A stretch of DNA of 8,052 nucleotides from NCBI GenBank assembly GCA_030604345.1, contig JAUVWB010000061.1, positions 1-8,052 of the forward strand, in the 5' to 3' direction. How positions within the stretch are numbered: the first letter of the stretch is position 1; every line of letters begins with the position of its first letter. Source of the stretch: Desulfofustis sp. GTDB taxonomy: Bacteria > Desulfobacterota > Desulfobulbia > Desulfobulbales > Desulfocapsaceae. Below, one piece after another: positions 4,129 through 8,052 of this stretch. Both the position numbers and the translations under genes were made by a program. The notes beneath the pieces are model-generated. The model did no database searches and was not told where the DNA came from. It saw only the letters and a program-made list of their open reading frames with translations.

Positions 4129-6618
4129 ATGGACCAGCAGACCGCCACCTCGGCCACCAATCATGCCTACTCATCCATCTTTCAGGGAACCGGAGTTGAA
4201 GATTTCAAAAAATGCATCCAGCACCACCTGATGAGCTTCCAAGGGCGCGATCCGGACCGGGCCGGCGACCAGGACGTCTACCGGGCGCTCTCCTACGCAC
4301 TACGGGACGTGCTCATGGAAAAATGGATCAAAACCCAGAAAACCTTCTATGCCGGCAAGATGAAACGGGTCTACTACCTTTCCCTCGAATTTTTGGTCGG
4401 CCGATCGCTGGGCAACGCCATCATCAACATGGGGTTGATGGACGAGGTCACCCAGGCCTTGGAGCAGTTGGGATACGACCTCGAACGGCTGCGGGAATGC
4501 GAAGAGGACGCCGCCCTGGGCAACGGCGGTCTCGGCCGGCTCGCCTCCTGTTTCATGGACTCGATCGCCACCATGAAGATTCCGGCCTACGGCTATGGCA
4601 TCCGCTACGACTTCGGCCTGTTCAACCAGAAGATCATCGACGGCTATCAGGTTGAAACACCCGACAGCTGGTTGCGGCTGGGCTCGCCCTGGATGTACGA
4701 ACGCACCTCGTTCATGTACCCTGTCCAGTTCTACGGTCACGTCACCGCCTCCACCGACAAGAATGGTCGCTATCGTGCCCGCTGGGTGGACACGGAGATT
4801 GTCATGGCCATGGCCTGCGATATGCTGGTGCCGGGTTTCAACAACGATCATGTGATCAACATGCGTCTCTGGCGGGCCAAGGCATCGCGGGAGTTGGATC
4901 TGCGCTCGTTCAACGCCGGCGATTACATCAGCGCGGTGGAGAGCAAGGTGAAATCCGAGACCATTTCCAAGGTGCTGTATCCCAGTGACGACATCTGCGA
5001 GGGCCAGGAACTGCGGCTCAAGCAGCAATACTTCTTTGTCGCCGCTACCTTCCAGGACATCCTGCGCCGCTACCGCAAGGACAATGACACCTTCGACGAT
5101 TTTCCCAATCAGGTGGCGGTCCAACTCAACGATACCCACCCGGCCATCGCCATCCCCGAACTGATGCGCCTGCTGCTCGACATCGAAGGGTTGGGCTGGG
5201 AACAGGCCTGGGACATCTGTGTTCGCACCTTTGCCTACACCAACCACACCCTGATGCCGGAAGCCCTGGAGACCTGGCCGGTCGACGTGCTGGGCCGGGT
5301 GCTGCCCCGTCACCTGGAGATCATCTACGAGGTCAACCGCCGCTTTCTCGAGGAGGTGGCCAACACCTATCCCGGCAACCTGAGAAAGATCCAGGAAATG
5401 TCCCTCATCGACGAGGGGCCGGTTCGTCGGGTCCGCATGGCCAATCTGGCCATCGTCGGCAGTCATTCGGTCAACGGCGTGGCCGCTCTCCACACCGAAT
5501 TATTGAAGAACTACCTGTTCCGCAACTTCCACGAGATGTACCCCCAGCGGATCAACTCCAAAACCAACGGCATCACACCGCGTCGTTGGCTGCTCAAATG
5601 CAACCAGGACCTGGCTGCGCTCATCGGCGAGAAGATCGGGTATGACTGGACGGTGAATCTGGACCGGTTGCGCGGTCTGGAGGATTACTGTGAGGATCCC
5701 GACTTTCAAATCCGTTGGCAGGCGGTAAAACTGGTGAACAAAAAACGGTTGGCCAAGATCATTGCCTCGACCTGCGACGTCACCGTCGACCCGACCACCC
5801 TGTTCGACATTCAAGTCAAGCGGATCCATGAATACAAGCGGCAACTGCTCAACGTCCTGCATGTCATCCACCTCTACCAGCGCCTGATCACCCGTCCCGA
5901 CGAGGCCGTCCCCGCCCGCACCGTCATTTTTGCCGGCAAAGCCGCGCCCTCTTATCACAAAGCCAAGCTGATCATCAAGCTGATCAACTCGGTGGGGACG
6001 GTGGTCAACAACGACCCCCGGGTTGGTGACCGGCTCAAGGTGGTCTTCATCCCCAACTACTGTGTTTCCCTGGCCGAGCGGATCATGCCCGCCGCCGATC
6101 TCTCCGAGCAGATCTCCACCGCCGGCACCGAGGCATCCGGCACCGGCAACATGAAGTTCGCCCTCAACGGCGCCCTGACCATCGGCACCCTGGATGGCGC
6201 CAATATCGAGATCCGGGAAGAAGTGGGCGCCGACAACATCTTCATTTTCGGCATGACCGCCGAGGAAGCCGAGTACGAAAAGAAGTACAAATCACGTAAA
6301 CCCTGGCAGATCTGCGAGAACAACCCCGCGGTGCGGGAGATCATCGATGCCATCGGCAGCGGCGCCTTCAGCAACGGTGACACCGATCTCTTTCGGCCGT
6401 TGGTCAACGACCTGCTCAGCGAAAACGACCCGTATCTGCTCTTGCTGGACCTCGAATCCTATCTTCAGTGTCAACAACTGGTCGGCAAGGTGTTTGCCGA
6501 TCGGGCCATCTGGACCAAACGTTCGATCCTCAACGTGGCCCGAATAGGCAAGTTTTCCAGCGACCGGACGATCAGGGAGTATGCGGAGGAAATCTGGGGA
6601 GTGAAGATAGGGGGATGA
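4129..6618 (+). CDS. glgP: Glycogen/starch/maltodextrin phosphorylase
   Basis: This complete 829-residue glycosyltransferase family 35 enzyme phosphorolyses alpha-1,4-glucan chains from the non-reducing end to glucose-1-phosphate, in the cytoplasm. The length is normal for bacterial GlgP. The PLP-site signature EASGTGNMKFALNG is complete, with the Schiff-base lysine at residue 676. Other family blocks are EDAALGNGGLGRLASCF, LNDTHPA (about 333-339), SKTNGITPRRWL, RIHEYKRQ (from 565) and the GKAAPSYHKAK phosphate-site region (about 603). ATG 4129 is supported by GGAGG at 4119-4123, 5 nt away, and by the promoter upstream. It appears to be a single-gene unit, convergent with orn. GlgP and MalP are hard to tell apart by sequence alone, so substrate chain length is open. 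A 397-codon antisense open frame across it is an artefact of GC-rich coding. Confidence 0.97.
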   Translation: MDQQTATSATNHAYSSIFQGTGVEDFKKCIQHHLMSFQGRDPDRAGDQDVYRALSYALRDVLMEKWIKTQKTFYAGKMKRVYYLSLEFLVGRSLGNAIINMGLMDEVTQALEQLGYDLERLRECEEDAALGNGGLGRLASCFMDSIATMKIPAYGYGIRYDFGLFNQKIIDGYQVETPDSWLRLGSPWMYERTSFMYPVQFYGHVTASTDKNGRYRARWVDTEIVMAMACDMLVPGFNNDHVINMRLWRAKASRELDLRSFNAGDYISAVESKVKSETISKVLYPSDDICEGQELRLKQQYFFVAATFQDILRRYRKDNDTFDDFPNQVAVQLNDTHPAIAIPELMRLLLDIEGLGWEQAWDICVRTFAYTNHTLMPEALETWPVDVLGRVLPRHLEIIYEVNRRFLEEVANTYPGNLRKIQEMSLIDEGPVRRVRMANLAIVGSHSVNGVAALHTELLKNYLFRNFHEMYPQRINSKTNGITPRRWLLKCNQDLAALIGEKIGYDWTVNLDRLRGLEDYCEDPDFQIRWQAVKLVNKKRLAKIIASTCDVTVDPTTLFDIQVKRIHEYKRQLLNVLHVIHLYQRLITRPDEAVPARTVIFAGKAAPSYHKAKLIIKLINSVGTVVNNDPRVGDRLKVVFIPNYCVSLAERIMPAADLSEQISTAGTEASGTGNMKFALNGALTIGTLDGANIEIREEVGADNIFIFGMTAEEAEYEKKYKSRKPWQICENNPAVREIIDAIGSGAFSNGDTDLFRPLVNDLLSENDPYLLLLDLESYLQCQQLVGKVFADRAIWTKRSILNVARIGKFSSDRTIREYAEEIWGVKIGG

Positions 6619-6680
6619 GCCGAACGGAAGGAATGGATATGGCACGCATCGCATTCCGTTGACCGGTGCGGCCCGATTGA

Positions 6681-6703
6681 GCCGGCCCCGGCTGGTGGCC
6701 GGC
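6681..6703. terminator. GC-rich hairpin between convergent glgP and orn
   Basis: GCCGGCC (6681-6687) and GGCCGGC (6697-6703) pair perfectly around a 9-nt loop in the 87-bp gap between the two stop codons. It is symmetric enough to act for either strand. No T run follows in either direction, so it is not a canonical intrinsic terminator. A weaker pair, AACGGAA (6623-6629) / TTCCGTT (6654-6660), lies closer to glgP. Confidence 0.45.
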
Positions 6704-6705
6704 GC

Positions 6706-7245
6706 TTATCTCTTGATGAACAGATCGCCGTAATGTTTCAGTTCGGCGATCGATTCCCGAATGTCGTCGTAGGCGAGATGATGGCAGGTCTTGTTGAATT
6801 GGGGTAGGTCCGGTGCCCAGCGCAGGGCCAACTCCTTGAGGGTGCTGACATCGATGTTGCGGTAATGAAAATAACTTTCCAACTCCGGCATGAAACGGGC
6901 AAGAAAACGGCGATCATGCCACACCGAGTTGCCGCACATGGGTGAAACCCGCTGATCCACCCACTGCTTGAGAAAAGCAAGCGTTTCCTCTTCGGCCTGC
7001 CGGCAGGTGTAAGTACTTGCGCGCACCCGATCTATCAGGCCCGATTGACGATGGTGCTGACAGTTCCAGTGGTCCATGGCCACCAGGACCTCCTCGGGCT
7101 GATGAATGGCGATAACCGGCCCGTCGGCAAGAATCTCCAGGCCGGAATCCGTGATTACCGTCGCCACTTCGAGGATCCTGTCGTTGGCGGGATTGAGCCC
7201 GGTCATCTCCAGGTCGATCCACACCAGGTTGCCGTCATGTTTCAT
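6706..7245 (-). CDS. orn: Oligoribonuclease
   Basis: This complete 179-residue DEDDh 3'-5' exoribonuclease degrades 2-5 nt RNAs, and pGpG from cyclic-di-GMP turnover, to mononucleotides in the cytoplasm. The catalytic set is visible: D11 and E13 in WIDLEMTG, D111 in NSVWHDRRF, and H156 with D161 in [15 protein letters not shown]. The block [19 protein letters not shown] is diagnostic of Orn. The length equals typical Orn (about 180). One mild oddity is VWHD where many homologues have a ICQD- or IGQD-like sequence. The ATG start has AAGGA about 11 nt upstream. It lies downstream of fba on the same strand with a 138-bp gap containing a strong hairpin, so it probably has its own promoter. Confidence 0.96.
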   Translation of the reverse strand: MKHDGNLVWIDLEMTGLNPANDRILEVATVITDSGLEILADGPVIAIHQPEEVLVAMDHWNCQHHRQSGLIDRVRASTYTCRQAEEETLAFLKQWVDQRVSPMCGNSVWHDRRFLARFMPELESYFHYRNIDVSTLKELALRWAPDLPQFNKTCHHLAYDDIRESIAELKHYGDLFIKR

Positions 7246-7279
7246 CGGGGTCTGTTTCCTTGCGTCCTTTGCCGATCGT

Positions 7280-7293
7280 TCCTGTCAACAGGA
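7280..7293. promoter_or_regulatory. Perfect 14-bp palindrome upstream of orn
   Basis: TCCTGT-CA-ACAGGA is a perfect inverted repeat starting 35 bp upstream of the orn start codon. A 2-nt loop is too tight for a good RNA hairpin, so if functional it is more likely a protein-binding site. No matching second copy was seen in the window. Confidence 0.25.
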
Positions 7294-7324
7294 CCACAGC
7301 CCGTCGGCCAGATCAACCCTTTTT

Positions 7325-7361
7325 CGCAGGTCCTCGCCATGTCTTGGGGCGAAGACCTGCG
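7325..7361. terminator. Strong hairpin downstream of fba
   Basis: CGCAGGTCCTCGCC (7325-7338) pairs with GGCGAAGACCTGCG (7348-7361) over 14 positions with a single C-A mismatch and a 9-nt loop. It lies 22 bp after the fba stop codon on the minus strand. On that strand the hairpin is followed by an A run rather than a T run, so it may protect the 3' end or act in factor-dependent termination rather than as a classic terminator. Confidence 0.45.
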
Positions 7362-7383
7362 GCTATCTCTCCTGAACCCCTTG

Positions 7384-8052
7384 TCACCTCGGCGAGATCA
7401 CCCGACCGGCGCTGCCGAGCACCGTGCTGTTTTTGTGCATGACCAAGGTGATCAACTCGTCCCGCGCCGGGCCGAGATATTTCCTCGGATCGAATTCCCC
7501 CGGCTTTTCAGCAAAAATTTGACGAATAACGGCGGTCATGGCCAACCGGCCATCACTGTCGATATTGACCTTGCACACCGCCGAGGCCGCCGCCCGCCGC
7601 AGCTGCTCTTCCGGGATACCGGCGGTGTTGTCCATTCGCCCACCGTACCGATTGATCATGTCCACGTGGTTTTGGGTCACCGAGGAAGCGCCATGGAGAA
7701 CGATGGGGAAGCCGGGCACCCGCCGCTCGATTTCATCGAGAATGTCGAAGCGCAGGGGCGGCGGCTCCTGACCGGGTGCCAACTTGAACTTGAAGGCGCC
7801 GTGCGACGTCCCGATGGAGATGGCCAAGCTGTCGACGCCGGTCTGCTCTAAAAACCGTTCAACCTCCTCCGGCCGGGTATAAGAGGAGTGTTCGGCACTG
7901 ACCTCGTCCTCGATCCCGGCCAGGACACCGAGTTCAGCCTCCACCGTGACATCTTGGGCGTGGGCGTATTCGACCACCTGCCTGGTCAGGGCGACATTGT
8001 CGGCAAAGGAGTGATGCGAGGCGTCGATCATCACCGAGGAAAAACCGGACTC
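7384..8052 (-). CDS. fba: Class II fructose-1,6-bisphosphate aldolase, N-terminus beyond window
   Basis: This partial gene has 222 codons plus the stop here; about 90-100 N-terminal residues lie past the window edge. The enzyme is a zinc-dependent aldolase that interconverts fructose-1,6-bisphosphate with dihydroxyacetone phosphate and glyceraldehyde-3-phosphate. Visible family blocks are GFSSVMMIDASHH at the very edge, VEAELG, YTRPEEVERFLEQTGVDSLA, the zinc-ligand histidines in GTSHG and VLHGASS, and KVNIDSD. The C-terminal RKYLGPARDELITLVMHK favours the Thermotoga/Clostridium-like class II subgroup. The catalytic Asp and first zinc-ligand His (LDHG block) are off the window. The GTG at 8034 is internal: the frame stays open with conserved sequence to the edge, so it is not the start. 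Confidence 0.95.
   Translation of the reverse strand, partial: ESGFSSVMIDASHHSFADNVALTRQVVEYAHAQDVTVEAELGVLAGIEDEVSAEHSSYTRPEEVERFLEQTGVDSLAISIGTSHGAFKFKLAPGQEPPPLRFDILDEIERRVPGFPIVLHGASSVTQNHVDMINRYGGRMDNTAGIPEEQLRRAAASAVCKVNIDSDGRLAMTAVIRQIFAEKPGEFDPRKYLGPARDELITLVMHKNSTVLGSAGRVISPR

Noticed and set aside
3900..4199. 99-codon plus-strand open frame overlapping the glgP start
   Set aside because: It starts at GTG inside the HU remnant, runs through the glgP promoter and into glgP in another frame, and has no ribosome binding site or recognisable sequence.
4300..5493. 397-codon minus-strand open frame inside glgP
   Set aside because: It is antisense to an unambiguous glycogen phosphorylase, has no recognisable motifs, and is expected from GC-rich codon use.
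7045..7851. 268-codon plus-strand open frame opposite orn and fba
   Set aside because: It runs antisense across two well-supported genes and the gap between them, with no domain resemblance.

Overview
The window looks like a chromosomal segment of a fairly GC-rich Gram-negative proteobacterium. The style of the glycogen phosphorylase, class II aldolase and HU proteins would fit a Desulfobulbales-like (delta/Desulfobacterota) organism, but the taxon is a guess from protein style. The right half (about 4.0-8.05 kb) is ordinary core metabolism. The left half (about 0.3-4.0 kb) is an accessory patch built from repeated cassettes and broken genes.

Layout. A complete HU-type DNA-binding protein gene (12-284) is followed 10 bp after its stop codon by a 1.43 kb unit: a 182 bp leader plus a 413-residue AAA_14/DUF4143 ATPase gene. 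The same unit recurs in direct orientation exactly 2130 bp downstream (295-1725 and 2425-3855), with no net indel and roughly 94% identity. Just beyond each ATPase copy lies a short remnant resembling the 3' end of the HU gene (1739-1788 and 3881-3911), so HU-tail sequence flanks the cassettes like attachment sites or insertion scars.

The 700 bp between the two copies is a graveyard. It holds an HU tail, an AT-rich block with tandem and inverted repeats, the 3' half of a tRNA-Leu(CAG) gene with its CCA end and its own terminator, and an antisense N-terminal fragment of an IS701-like transposase. These are typical scars of integrative elements and IS elements.

Right half. glgP (glycogen phosphorylase, 829 aa) has a recognisable sigma70-type promoter and a strong Shine-Dalgarno site. 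It is convergent with orn (oligoribonuclease) and, behind orn on the minus strand, fba (class II fructose-1,6-bisphosphate aldolase), whose N-terminus runs off the window. glgP releases glucose-1-phosphate from glycogen, Fba acts in glycolysis/gluconeogenesis, and Orn finishes RNA and linear-dinucleotide turnover. Two GC-rich hairpins separate these transcription units.

The most unusual feature is the HU-tail / ATPase cassette / HU-tail arrangement, which could mark a little-described class of selfish or defence-related cassette that uses the 3' end of HU genes as a target. This is an inference from repeats only; no integrase or intact transposase is present in the window.
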